From Borrelia parkeri (GTDB lineage Bacteria > Spirochaetota > Spirochaetia > Borreliales > Borreliaceae): DNA of 64,000 nt. Location: the NCBI RefSeq assembly GCF_023035815.1, contig NZ_CP073164.1, positions 92,948 through 156,947 on the forward strand. The letters run 5' to 3'. Within the stretch, counting starts at the first letter, position 1; the number at the start of each line of letters is the position of its first letter. The notes under the pieces are model-generated. The model was not told the DNA's origin. It ran no database searches and worked only from the letters and a program-made list of their open reading frames with translations. This document shows, one piece after another, positions 25,301 to 40,300 of this stretch. The position numbers and the translations under genes are program-made.

Positions 25301-28300
25301 CTTTAGTTAAAAGAGCATTTAAGCATTACTTTGTTGATAATATCGGTTTAATAGATCGTGTGGTAGATACTGTTACTAGTTGTGCTTCTAAGTTTAGCAA
25401 GTTTAAAGAGATGATTAAAAATCCACGTGTGATGGATGTATATGCCTGGCTTGATGCTGATGAGCGTGCCATAATTGATGAGATAGAGCAGATAGTAATT
25501 GGTGGTGGTACTTATGACAAAGCTAGGTTTAATAATATGTTAAATAGTATAGGTGATTTTGATATTTTTAACATTATACTGGCTTGTAAAAAGGTTTCAA
25601 TTGAGCAGAAAGCAGCTGATGAAGCTATAAAAGGTGTTTCTGATGATGCAAAGAAGCAAAGATTGAGGGGTGAGTTTAATGAATTCGAAGTAAGATATTA
25701 TTCTCATATAAGATATGCTTTTGCTCTACCTCTTAATGAATTGTATTATGCTATTAATCATTATTATAATGGCTATTATGCTGACTTTTATGGTATTAGA
25801 TTAGAGACCGAAGATAGTTTCTAGGTAATTGGTACGACAGGTGTTGGTAGTTAATCCTTAAATTAGTTTAAATTAAGATTATTGATATTGAAAATAGTAA
25901 GTAAAAAAGTTTAAGCCTTCAACGTGTACGTTTAAGGCTTTTAGTTTGTATCTATAATAGATAATTAGATAAAATATATAAATTAAACAAATTTATTTAA
26001 AGAAATAAATAAAATAATTGCAGATCAAGATGGATATATAGATATATAGCAATATAATGGTATATTAAAAAGTTTTAATTTGAAAAAGGAGATATTAAAT
26101 GTTAAAGATAAAATGTTTCAGTTTATTACTAATATTAATCTTGCTATTATTGCTATTTATAAGTTGTGATTTAGGAATCAAAGCGAGAACAAATACAGGA
26201 GCAGAGGTAATAACAGAGACAGTAGGAGATGAAGAGGAACTAGCATATTTGGATGATATTATTGATCCAAAGCTTAAAGCATTGTTAGATAAGTTTGGGG
26301 TATCTAGATCAGGAAGGAAGGCAGTTATTTACATACGAGGAGGCCTCATTGGTGATATTGTTTATGATCGTTTAAATAAATTAGAAGCTGATGTTGTGAT
26401 TGAAAAGATAATAAATCCTACTGTGAGCCTTTTGAAGGCTAGAGGTGAGGCTTTGAGAGTTATTCAAGATCCAACAAATGAAGGCGTAAAAGGCAGATTG
26501 CAAGATGTGTTTAATAGGTATGATAATTTAGTTGATATAAGAGGAAAATTTATTTACGTCGTTGGTTCAGAAGATAGTTTTGCAAATGCTGTTACTCGTT
26601 ATGCTTCTAAATTTAGAAAGTTTAAAGAGATGGTTAAAAGTCCACGTGTGATGGATGTATATGCCTGGCTTGATGATGCTGATCGTATTACAATTGATGA
26701 GATTGAGAAGGTAGTAATTAGTGATACTTATGACAAGGATAAGTTTAATAATGTTTTAAATAGTTTAGATGATTATCGTATTGTTAGAATTATAGAGATT
26801 TATCGAGGTATTAAAATTAAGCAGGAGGAAGCTTTGAAAGCTATAGATGCGGTTTCTGATATTGCAGTAAGTCAAGACTTGCAAGCTAGATTTGATAGGC
26901 TTAAAGGTGAGTATAATTCTCATATAAGAGATGCTTTTAATAAATCTTCAGGTGAATTGTCTTTTCAGCTTACAAATGATAGTAATAAATATCGTAGGGG
27001 CTTTGATGTTATTAAAAGCAACGCTGAAGCTGCCAAAGCACATGGTGCGGCAGGTGGTGGTAGTTAATTCTTAAATTAGTTTAAATGAAGATTATTAATA
27101 TTAAAGATACTATTAAAGATAGTAAGTAAATAAAAAAGTTTAAGCCTTAAACGTGTACGTTTAAGGCTTTTAGTTTGTATCTATAATAGATAATTAGATA
27201 AAATATATAAATTTATTTAAATAAACAAAATAATTGCAGATCATAATTGTATGCTGTTATTATGTTTATATATTATATTCATTATAATAATATAATAAAA
27301 TTTTTTTGAAAAAGGAGAGATTTAATGGTAGATATAAAGTGTTTCAGTTTATTACTAGTATTAATATTTTTGTTATTGCTAGTTATAAGTTGTGGTTCAG
27401 AAATCAAAACAGGAGAAGGAACAAATACAGGGGCAGGCACAGAAGAAGGAACAGGACCAGAAGAAGAAGTAGGAGATGAAGATGAGCTAGCATATTTAGA
27501 TGATGAGTTTATTGATCCAAGTTTTATAGCATTATTAGATAAGTTTGGGGTATCTGGAGAAGGAAGGAAGGCAATTGGTTATATACTAGGAAAAGTCGAT
27601 AATATAGAAAAAATCAATAATGATGATGTTTATGATCGTTTAAATGAATTAGGAGCTGATATTACGATTAAAAATATAATAAATCCTACTGTGAGTCTTT
27701 TGAAGGCTAGAGGTGCAGCTTTAAAAGGTATTGAAGATCCAACAAATGAAAGCATAAAATCCAGATTGCAAGATATGTTTGAAAAGTGTGATCGTTTATC
27801 TGCACTTTACTTGTGGGAGTTTTTTGGTAGACTAATCGAAGAAAATGATTTTTTAGAGTTTATTACTCGTTGTATTTTTAGGTTTAGAAAGTTGAAAGAG
27901 ATGGTTAACAATCCACGTGTGATGGATGTATATGAATGGTTTGATGCTGATGATCGTGCTACAATTGATGAGCTAGGGAATATGGTAATTAGTGGTACTT
28001 ATTACAGATCTATATTTAATAAGGTGTTAAATAATTCAGGCGATTATCTTGTTATTAAAATTGTAGTGGCTTATCAATCTATTCAAAAAAGGCAGGAGGA
28101 AGCTTTGAAAGCTATAGCTATTGTTCGTAATGAAGCAGTAAGGCAAGTATTGCAGAATCGTTTTGATAAACTCAAAGGTGATTATGATTTTCATATAAGA
28201 AAATCTTTTAATCAAGGTCGATATGGCTTGTATTTGCAAATTATGACTGATGGTAAGAAATATCGTGAAGCCTTTAATGCTATTCAAAAAGCCGCTCAAG

Positions 28301-31300
28301 TTGCCAGATCTGACAAAGCACGTGGTGCGACAGGTAGTGGTAGTTAATCCTTAAATTAGTTTAAAGTAATATTAAAGATAGTAAGTAAAGAAAGTAAAGC
28401 CTTAAACGTGTATATTTAAGGCTTTTAATTTGTATATATTAGGTAAAATATGTATAAATAATATAAATATATTTAAATAAACAAAATATTTGCAGATCAC
28501 AGGTATATACTGTTATTATATTTGTATAATATATTCATTATAATAATATAATAAGTTTAATTTGAAAAAGGAGATATTGAATGGTAAAAATAAAGTGTTT
28601 CGGTTTATTACTAGTATTAATATTGTTATTATTGCTAGTTATAAGTTGTGATTCAGGAAACAGAGCAGGAGCAGGTCTTGGTGCAGGAGGAGGGACAGAA
28701 TTAAAAGATGAAAATGAAGATGAAGATGAAGATGAGCTAGCATATTTGGAGGAGGAGGTTACTGATCCAAGACTTTTGGCATTGTTAGATAATTTTGGAG
28801 TATCTAAAGCAGGAAAGAAGGCAATTGGTTATATACGAGGAAGATTCAGTGCTAGTGATGATGTTTATGATCGTTTAAATGCATTAGGAGCTGATGTTAC
28901 GATTGAAAAGATAATAAATCCTACTGTAAGCCTTTTGAAAGCTAGAGGTGAAGCTTTAAGAGTTATGAAAGGTACAACAAATGAAAGCATAAAATCCAGG
29001 TTGCAAGATATGTTGAATAGGTATGATACTTTAGTTGAAAGTGTATGGTATAACTTTTTTTATAATAAATTGATTGGAGAAGATGTTTTTGTAGAATTTG
29101 TTACTCGTTATGTACCTAAATTTAGTAAATTTAAAGAGATAGTTACAAATCCAAGTGTGATGGATGTATATGCCTGGCTTGATGCTGATGAGCAAGCTAC
29201 AGTTAATGAGATAGAGAATATAGTAATTAGTGGTACTTATGACAAAGATAGGTTTAATAATATGTTAAATAGCTTAGGTGATGTTAAGATTATTGAAATT
29301 ATAAAGGCTTATCGAGGTATTAAAATTAAGCAAGGAGAAGTTCAGAATTCTATAAATACTGTTCCTGATGATGCAGAAAAGCAAGGGTTGCAAGTTAGAT
29401 TTAATACGCTTCAAGGTGAGTATGATTCTCATATAAGAGATGCTTTTAATAAAGCTTCAGGTGAATTGTATTCTCAGATTATAGATGGTAATAATAGATA
29501 TCATGATGACTTTATTGGTATTCAAAACAATTTGAGAGCTGCCGCAGCTGCCAAAGCTGCCAAAGAAGCTGCCATAGCTGCCGAAGCTGCCAGAGCTGCC
29601 ATAGCTGCCGAAGAAGCTGCCATAACTGCCGCAGCTGCCGCAGATGCTGCCGAAAAAGCCGCAGCTGCCAAAGCTGCCAAAGCTGCCAAAGAAGTTGCCA
29701 GCGCTGCCGCAGATTTTCTCATGGCTATCGGAACTGCCAAATATGTTACCATGCCTGCCGTAGTTGCCAAAAAAGCCAAAGCTGTCGAAGAAGCCGAAGC
29801 TGCCAAAAAAGCTGCCAAAGCTGCCGAAGCTGCCAGAGTTGCCGCAGCTGCCGAAGTTGTCAGAGCTGCCGCAGCTGCCAGAGCTGCCAAAGCTGCCGAA
29901 GAAGCTGCCAGAGCTGCCATAGCTGCCGCAGAAGCCAGAGCTGCCAGATCTGACAAAGCACGTGGTGCGGCAGGTAGTGGTAGTTAATCCTTAAATTATT
30001 TTAAATTAATATTAAATATAGTAGGTAAAGAAAGTTTAAGCCTTAAATGTACATGTTTAAGGCTTTTAATTTGCATATATTAGGTAAATAATATAAATAT
30101 ATTTAAATAAACAAAATATTTGCAAATCACAGGTATATACTGTTATTATATTTGTATAATATATTCATTATAATAATATAATAAGTTTAATTTGAAAAAG
30201 GAGAGATTTAATGGTAAAAATAAAGTGTTTCGGTTTATTACTAGTATTAATATTGTTATTATTGCTATTTATAAGTTGTGATTCAGGAAACAGAGCAGGA
30301 GCAGGTCTTGGTGCAGGAGCAGGATCAGGAACAAATACAAGAACAGAATCAAATACAGAAACAGAAGTAGGAGACGAAGAGGAGCTAGCATATTTGGAGG
30401 AGGAGGTTACTGATCCAAGACTTTTGGCATTGTTAGATAATTTTGGAGTATCTAAAGCAGGAAAGAAGGCAATTGGTTATATACGAGGAAGATTCAGTGC
30501 TAGTGATGATGTTTATGATCGTTTAAATGCATTAGGAGCTGATGTTACGATTGAAAAGATAATAAATCCTACTGTAAGCCTTTTGAAATCTAGAGGTGAA
30601 GCTTTAAAAGTTAAGGAAGATCCAACAAATGAAAGCATAAAATCCAGGTTGCAAGATATGTTAAATAGGTATGATACTTTAGTTGAAAGTATATGGTATG
30701 ACTTCTTTTATAATAGATTATTTGGAGAAGATGTTTTTGTAGAATCTGTTACTCGTTATGTACCTAAATTTAGTAAATTTAAAGAGATAGTTACAAATCC
30801 AAGTGTGATGGATGTATATGCCTGGCTTGATGCTGATGAGCAAGCTACAGTTAATGAGATAGGGAATATAGTAATTAGTGGTACTTATGACAAAGCTAGG
30901 TTTAATAATATGTTAAATAGCTTAGGTGATGTTAAGATTATTGAAATTATAAAGGCTTATCGAGGTATTAAAATTAAGCAAGGAGAAGTTCAGAATTCTA
31001 TAAATACTGTTCCTGATGATGCAGAAAAGCAAGGGTTGCAAGTTAGATTTAATACGCTTCAAGGTGAGTATGATTCTCATATAAGAGATGCTTTTAATAA
31101 AGCTTCAGGTGAATTGTATTCTCAGATTATAGATGGTAATAATAGATATCATGATGATTTTATTGGTATTCAAGACGATGTGGAAGCTGACGAAGTTCTC
31201 AGAGCTATCGAAGCTGCCATAGCTGCCAAAGCTGCCGAAGCTGCCAGAGTTGCCGAAGAAGCCAGAGCTGCCGCAGCTGCCGAAGCTGCCAGAGTTGCCG

Positions 31301-34300
31301 AAGAAGCCAGAGCTGCCGCAGCTGCCGAAGCTGCCAGAGTTGCCGAAGAAGCCAGAGCTGCCGCAGCTGCCGAAGCTGCCAGAGTTGCCGAAGAAGCCAG
31401 AGCTGCCGCAGCTGCCGAAGCTGCCAGAGTTGCCGAAGAAGCCAGAGCTGCTGCAGCTGCCGAAGCTGCCAGAGTTGCCGAAGAAGCCAGAGCTGCCGCA
31501 GCTGCCGAAGATGCTGCCATAACTGCCGCAGAAGCCGCAGCTGCCGAAGCTGCCATAGCTGCCGAAGCTGCCAAAGCTGCCGCAGCTGCCGAAGAAGCTG
31601 CCAAAGCTGCCAGAATTGCCGCAGCTGCCAGAACTGTCGAAGCTACCGCAGCTGTCGAAGCTGCCATAGCTGCCGAAGCTGCCATAGCTTTCGAAGCTGC
31701 CATAGCTGCCGATGCTGCCGAAGAAGCTGCCGCAGCTGCCTCAGCTGCCAGAGCTGCCAAAGAAGCTGCCAGAGCTGACGAAGAATCCAGAGCTGCCGCA
31801 GCTGCCGAAGATGCTGCCATAACTGCCGCAGAAGCCGCAGCTGCCGAAGCTGCCAAAGCTGCCGAAGCTGCCAAAGAAGCCAAAGCTGCCGCAGAAGCTG
31901 CCGAAGCTGCCAGAGTTGCCGCAGCTGCCAGAACTGTCGAAGCTACCGCAGCTGCCGCAGCTGCCAAAGCTGCCGAAGAAGCCAAAGCTGCCGAAGCTGC
32001 CAAAGCAAGTGGTGCGGCAGGAGGTGTAGTTAATCCTTGAATTAGTTTAAATTAAGATTATTGAGATTAAAGATAGTAAGTAAAGAAAGTTTAAGCCTTA
32101 AACGTACACGTTTAAGGCTTTTAATTTGTATGTATAGATAAATATATTTAAATAAATAAGATAATTGCAGATCACAGGTATATACTGTTATTATATTTGT
32201 ATATTATATTTATTATAATAATATAATTTATTTAATTTGAAAAAGGAGATATTGAATGTTAAATATTAGACATATCAGTTTATTACTAATATTAATATTT
32301 CTATTATTGCTAGTTATAAGTTGTGGTTCAGGAAACAGAGCAGGAGCAGGAACAAATACAGGAACAGAAGAAGGAACAGGATTAAGAACAGATGTAGAAG
32401 TAAAAGCTGAAGAGGAGCTAGCATATTTGGAGGAAAAGGTTACTGATCCAAGACTTTTGGCATTGTTAGATAATTTTGGAGTATCTGAAGCAGGAAGGAA
32501 GGCAATTGGTTATATACGAGAAAACCTCACTGGTGATGATGTTGATAATTTTTTTTATAATCGCTTAAATGAATTAGGAGCTGATGTTACGATTAAAAAG
32601 ATAATAAAGCCTACTGTGAGCCTTTTGAGGGCTAGAGGTGAAGCTTTGAGAGTTATTGAAGGTACAACAGATGCAGGTGTAAAAACCAGATTGCGACTTG
32701 TGTTTAATAGGTATGATGATTTAGTTAATATAAGAGAAAAATTTAATAACTTATTGCTTGAAAGAGATATCTTTGAAAAGACTGTTACTCGTTATGCACC
32801 TAGATTTAGAAAGTTTAAAGAAATGGTTAAAAATCCAAGTGTGATGGATGTATATGCCTGGCTTGATGCTGTTGAGCGTACCACAATTAATGAGATAGGG
32901 AAGATAGTAATTAATGCTACTTATGACAAAGTTAGGTTTAATAATATGTTAGATAATTTAGGTGATGGTTATATTGTTAGAATTATAGAGATTTATCGAG
33001 ATATTAAAATTAAGCAGAAGGAAGCTTTTAATGCTATAACTACTGTTTCTGATGATGCAGTAAAGCAAGATTTGAAAGATAGATTGAAGAGGCTTAAAGA
33101 TGAGTATGATTCTCATATAAGAGATGCTTTTAATCAAGCTGTAGGTGAATTGGCTCGTCAAATTCTGATTAATCGTGATGTATATCTTGGTAGATTTAAT
33201 AGTATAAAAGTAACCGCTCAAGCTGCCAAAGCAAGTGGTGCGGCAGGTGGTAGTAGTTAATTCTTGAATTAGTTTAAATTAAGATTATTGAGATTAAAAA
33301 TAGTAGGTAAATAAAGTTTAAGCCTTAAACGTGTACGTTTAAGGCTTTTATTTTGTATATATAGATAAATATATATAAAATATTAAACAAATAAACACAA
33401 TGTTTGCAGATTAAGGTGGATATATAGATATATAGCATTATATTATTATAATAATGGTATTATTATAAATTTGTATAATAATATATATAAAATATATTCA
33501 AATTTAATTTGAAAAAGGAGATATTGAATGGTAAAGATTAGACCTATTAGTGTATTACTAGTATTAATATTGCTGTTATTGCTAGTTATAAGTTGTGGTT
33601 CAGGAAGCAAAGCAGGAGCAAATACAAGAGCAGGAGTAAAGCCAGTATCAGGAGCAGGGACAAATACAAGAACAGAACCAAATACAGATGCAGAAGTAGG
33701 AGACGAAGAGGCGCTAGCATATTTGGAGGATATTAGTGATTCAAAGCTTAAAGCATTGTTAGATAATTTTGGAGTATCTGAAGCAGGAAGGAAGGCAATT
33801 AGTTATATACAAGGAATCCTCAGTCTTGATTATAAGAATGGATTTGATGATGATTTTTATAATTGCTTAAATAAATTAGGAGCTGATTTTTTGATTAAAA
33901 AGATAATAAAACCTACTGTGAGTCTTTTGAGGGCTAGAGGTAAAGCTTTGGAAGTTATTGAAGGTACAACAGATGAAGGCGTAAAAACCAGATTGCAAGA
34001 TATGTTAAGTAGTTGTGATATTGTAGTTTCTGTAGCATGGAATCCCGATCGTGCTAACTTAATCTTTCGAGAAGAGCTGTTTGCAGAGATTATTACTCGT
34101 TATGCACCTAAATTTAGGAAATTTAAAGAGATGGTTAAAAATCCACGTGTGAAGGATGTATATGTATGGTTTAATGCTGTTGAGCGTGTCATGATTGATG
34201 AGATAGAGAAGATAGTAGTTAGTGCTACTTATGACAAGGATAAGTTTAATAGTATGTTAAATAGTTTAGGTTATTATCGTGTTGATCGTATTTTATATTA

Positions 34301-37300
34301 TTATCGAGAGGTTAAAATTAAGCAGAAGGAAGCTTTGAATGCTATAGCTACTGTTTCTGATGATGCAGAAAAGCAAGCTTTTCAAGCTACATTTAATACG
34401 CTTAAAGATGAGTATAATTCTGATATAAGAGATACTTTTAATCAATCTTCAGATAAAATTTATGCTTATTTTATAAAAATTGTTAAATATTTTAATGAAT
34501 TTTCTTATCTTAAAGACGACGCCAAAAAAGCTGTCGAAAGAGCCGCTGCAGCTGCCAAAGCAAGTGGTGCGGCAGGAGGTGTAGTTAATCCTTGAATTAG
34601 TTTAAATTAAGATTATTGAGATTAAAGATAGTAAGTAAAGAAAGTTTAAGCCTTAAACGTACACGTTTAAGGCTTTTATTTTGTATATATAGATAAATAT
34701 AATGTTTGCAGATTAAGGTGGATATATAGATATATAGATATATAGCATTATAATATTATAATAATGGTATTATTATAAATTTGTATAATAATATATATAA
34801 AATATATTCAAATTTAATTTGAAAAAGGAGAGATTTAATGGTAAAAATAAAGTGTTTCAGTGTATTACTAGTATTAATATTGCTGTTATTGCTAGTTATA
34901 AGTTGTGATTCAGGAAGCAAAGCAGGAGCAGGACTAGGAGCAGGAACAAATACAAGAACAGTAGTAAAGCCAGTAACAGGACTAGGTTCAGTAACAGGAT
35001 CAGGAGTAAAGCCAGGAACAGATAAAGAACTAGATGCAGTAACAGTAATAGATGAAAGAACAGAGCCAAAAACAGAAGAAGAAACAGAACCAAATACAGA
35101 TGTAGAAGTAGGAGATGAAGAGGAGCTAACATATTTGGAGGACAAGGTTACTGATCCAAAGCTTAAAGCATTGTTAGATAATTTTGGAGTATCTGAAGCA
35201 GGAAGGAAGGCAATTAGTTATATACAAGGAATCCTCAGAGTTTCTTATAAAAGTGAATTTGATGATAAGTTTTATAATTGCTTAAATCAATTAGGAGCTG
35301 ATGTTGTGATTGAAAAGATAATCAAGCCTACTGTGAGCCTTTTGAGGTCTAGAGGTAAAGCTTTGGAAGTTATTAAAGGTATAACAGATGCAGGCGTAAA
35401 AAACAGAATGCAAAATATGTTAAGTAATTGTGATATTGCAGTTCCTTTTGCATGGCATCCCAGTCCTGATCACTTAACCTTTCTAGAAAATGATTTTGCA
35501 GAGATTATTACTCGTTATACACCTAAATTTAGAAATTTTAAAGATATGGTTAAAAATCCACGTGTAAAGGATGTATATGCCTGGCTTGATGCTGATGAGC
35601 AAGCTAAAATTGATGAGATAGGGAATATAGTAATTAGTGTTACTTATGACAAGGATAGGTTTAATAATGTGTTAAATAGCTTAGGTGATTATCGTGTTGC
35701 TCGTATTTTATATTATTATCGAGAGGTTAAAAAAATGCAGAAGGAAGCTTTGAAAGCTATAGACGGTGTTTCTGATGTTGCAGAAAAGCAAGTGTTTCAA
35801 GCTAGATTTAATGCACTTAAAGGTAAGTATAATTCTTATATAAGATCTGCTTTTAATAAATCTTTATTTGCATTGTGTCTTCAGCTTTTCTCTTCTTTTG
35901 AATATTCTAATAGATTTTCTAAGATTAAAGACGACGCCAAAAAAGCTGTCGAAAGAGCCGCTGCAGCTGCCAAAGCAAGTGGTGCGGCAGGTGGTGTTAG
36001 TTAATCTTTGAATTAGTTTAAATTAAGATTATTGAGATTAAAGATAGTAGGTAAAGAAAGTTTAAGCCTTAAACGTGTACGTTTAAGGCTTTTATTTTGT
36101 ATATATAGATAAATATATATAAAATATTAAACAAATAAACACAATGTTTGCAGATTAAGGTGGATATATAGATATATAGCATTATATTATTATAATAATG
36201 GTATTATTATAAATTTGTATAATAATATATATAAAATATATTCAAATTTAATTTGAAAAAGGAGAGATTTAATGGTAAAGATTAGACATATCAGTGTATT
36301 ACTAATATTAATATTGCTGTTATTGCTAGTTATAAGTTGTGGTTCAGGAAGCAAAGCAGGAGCAAATACAAGAGCAGGAGTAAAGCCAGTATCAGGAGCA
36401 GGGACAAATACAAGAACAGGAGTAAATCCAAGAACAGATAAAGAACTAGGTGCAGTAACAGGATCAGGAGTAAATCCAAGAACAGATAAAGAACTAGGTG
36501 CAGTAATAGGATCAGGAGTAAAGCCAGGAACAGATAAAGAACTAGATGCAGTAACAGTAATAGATGAAAGAACAGCGCCAAAAACAGAAGAAGAAACAGA
36601 ACCAAATACAGATGCAGAAGTAGGAGACGAAGAGGCTCTAGCATATGTGAACAATATTAGTGATCCAAGACTTCAAGCATTGTTAGATAATTTTGGAGTA
36701 TCTGGAATAGGAAGGAATGCAATTATTTATATGCAAAGAATCTTAACTGTTGATGATATTTATGATCGTTTAAATGAATTAGGAGCTGATGTTACGATTG
36801 AAAAGATAATAAAACCTACTGTGAGCTTTTTGAGGACTAGAGGTAAAGCTTTGAGAGTTATTGAAGGTACAACAGATGAAGGCGTAAAAACCAGATTGCA
36901 AGATATGTTTGAAAAGTATGATATTTTATCTTTATCTTACTTGTGGGAGGTTTTTAATAGATCGATCAAAGAAAATGATTTTGTAGAGTTTATTGCTCGT
37001 TGTGATTCTAGGTTTAGAAAGTTGAAAGAGATGGTTAACAGTCCACGTGTGAAGGATGTATATGCCTGGCTTGATGCTGATGATCGTGTCACAATTGATG
37101 AGATAGGGAATATAGTAATTAGTGGTACTTATGACAAAGATAGGTTTAATAATATGTTAAATCTTTTAGAAGATTCTCTTGTTATTAAAATTGTAGTGCT
37201 TTGTCAATCTATTAAAAAAAGGCAAGAGGAAGCTTTGAAAGCTATAGACGGTGTTTTTGATGATGCAGTAAAGCAAAAATTGAAAGCTAGATTTAATACG

Positions 37301-40300
37301 CTTAAAGATGAGTGTAATTCTTATATAAGAGATACTTTTAATCAAGGTCGATATGGCTTGTATTTGCAGATTATGACTGATGGTGATAAATATCGTAATG
37401 ACTTTAATGCTATTGAAAAAGCCGCTGCGGCTGCCAAAGCAAGTGGTGCGTCAGGTGGTGTAGTTAATCCTTGAATTAGTTTAAATTAAGATTATTGAGA
37501 TTGAAAATAGTAAGTAAAGAAAGTTTAAGCCTTAAACGTACACGTTTAAGGCTTTTAATATGTATATATAGATAAACACAATGTTTGCAGATTAAAATGG
37601 ATATAATAATATATTAATATAATAATGATATAATACTATTATTGTATTATTATAAATTTGTATAATAATATATATAAAATATATTCAAATTTAATTTGAA
37701 AAAGGAGAGATTGAATGTTAAATATTAGATATATCAGTGTATTATTAGTATTAATATTTTTATTATTGTTAGTTATAAGTTGTGATTCAGGAAGCAAAGC
37801 AGGAAAAAATACAAGAGCAGTAATAAAGCCAAGAGCAGGATCAGGGACAAATCCAAGACCAGAACCAAATACAGAAGTAGAAGTAGGAGATGAAGAGGCG
37901 CTAGCATATTTGGAGGATATTAGTGAGCCAAATCTTAAAGCATTATTAAATAAGTTTGGGATATCTGAAGCAGGAAGGAAGGCAATTGGTTATATACAAG
38001 AAATCCTCAGAGTTTCTTATAAGAATGGATTTGATGATAAGTTTTATAATTGCTTAAATAAATTAGGAGCTGATTTTGTGATTGAAAAGATAATAAATCC
38101 TACTGTGAGTCTTTTGAGGGCTAGAGGTAAAGCTTTGGAAGTTATTGAAGGTACAACAGATGCAGGCGTAAAAACCAGATTGCAAGATATGTTAAATAGT
38201 TGTGATAATGTAGTTTCTTTTGCATGGCATTTGTATTCTAATCACTTAATCTTTTACAAAGATAGTTTTGCTGATGCTGTTACTCGTTATACACCTAAAT
38301 TTAATAAATTTAAAGAGATGGTTACAAATCCACGTGTGAAGGATGTATATTCCTGGCTTGATGCTGATGAGCAAGCTACAGTTAATGAGATAGGGAATAT
38401 AGTAATTAGTGTTACTTATGACAAGGATAAATTTAATAATGTTTTAAATAGTTTAAGTGATTATCATGTTGTTAAAGTTATATCTTTTTGTCGACTTGTT
38501 AAAATTAAGCAGGAGGAAGCTTTGAATGCTATAACTACTGTTTCTGATGATGCAGAAAAGCAAAAATTGCAAGTTATATTTAATACGCTTCAAGGTGAGT
38601 ATAATTCTCATATAAGAGATACTTTTAATCAATCTTTAGATAAAATTTATGCTTTTTTTATAAAAATTGTTAGATATTCTAATGGATTTTCTATTCTTAA
38701 AGACGACGCCAAAAAAGCTGCCGAAAGAGCCGCTGCAGCTGCTCAAGCAAGTGGTGCGTCAGGTGGTGGTAGTTAATCCTTGAATTAGTTTAAATTAAGA
38801 TTATTGAGATTAAAGATAGTAAGTAAAGAAAGTTTAAGCCTTAAACGTACACGTTTAAGGCTTTTAATATGTATATATAGATAAACACAATGTTTGCAGA
38901 TTAAGGTGGATATATAACATTATAATAATATATTAATATAATGTTATAATAATACTATTATTGTGTTGTTATAAATTTGTATAATAATATATTCAAATTT
39001 AATTTGAAAAAGGAGAGATTGAATGTTAAATATTAGATATATCAGTGTATTATTAGTATTAATATTTTTATTATTGCTAGTTATAAGTTGTGATTCAGGA
39101 AGCAAAGCAGGAAAAAATACAAGAGCAGTAGTAAAGCCAAGAGCAGGATCAGGGACAAATACAAGACCAGAACCAAATACAGAAGTAGAAGTAGGAGATG
39201 AAGAGGCGCTAGCATATTTGGAGGATCTTAGTGAGCCAAATCTTAAAGCATTATTAAATAAGTTTGGGATATCTGAAGCAGGAAGGAAGGCAATTGGTTA
39301 TATACAAGAAATCCTCAGAGTTTCTTATAAGAATGGATTTGATGATAAGTTTTATAATTGCTTAAATAAATTAGGAGCTGATTTTGTGATTGAAAAGATA
39401 ATAAATCCTACTGTGAGTCTTTTGAGGGCTAGAGGTAAAGCTTTGGAAGTTATTAAAAGTACAACAGATGCAGGTGTAAAAACCAGATTGCAAGATATGT
39501 TAAATAGTTGTGATAATGTAGTTTCTTTTGCATGGCATTTGTATTCTAATCACTTAATCTTTTACAAAGATAGTTTTGCTGATGCTGTTACTCGTTATAC
39601 ACCTAAATTTAATAAATTTAAAGAGATGGTTAAAAATCCACGTGTAAAGGATGTATATTCCTGGCTTGATGCTGATGAGCGTGTCTCAATTGATGAGATA
39701 GAGAAGATGGTAATTAGTGATACTTATGACAAGGATAAATTTAATAATGTTTTAAATAGTTTAAGTGATTATCATGTTGTTAAAGTTATATCTCTTTGTC
39801 GAGATGTTAAAATGAAGCAGGAGGAAGCTTTGAATGCTATAACTACTGTTTCTGATGATGCAGAAAAGCAAAAATTGAAAGCTAGATTTAATACACTGAA
39901 AGATAGGTATAATTCTGATATAAGAGATACTTTTAATCAATCTTCAGATAAAATTTATGCTTATTTTATAAAAATTGTTAAATATTTTAATGGATTTTCT
40001 ATTCTTAAAGACGACGCCAAAAAAGCTGTCGAAAGAGCCGCTGCAGCTGCTCAAGCAAGTGGTGCGTCAGGTGGTGTAGTTAATCCTTGAATTAGTTTAA
40101 ATTAAGATTATTGAGATTGAAAATAGTAGGTAAAGAAAGTTTAAGCCTTAAACGTACACGTTTAAGGCTTTTAATATGTACATATTAGATAAATACAATG
40201 TTTGCAGATTAAGGTGGATATATAACATTATAATAATATATTAATATAATAATGATATAATACTATTATTGTATTATTATAAATTTGTATAATAATATAT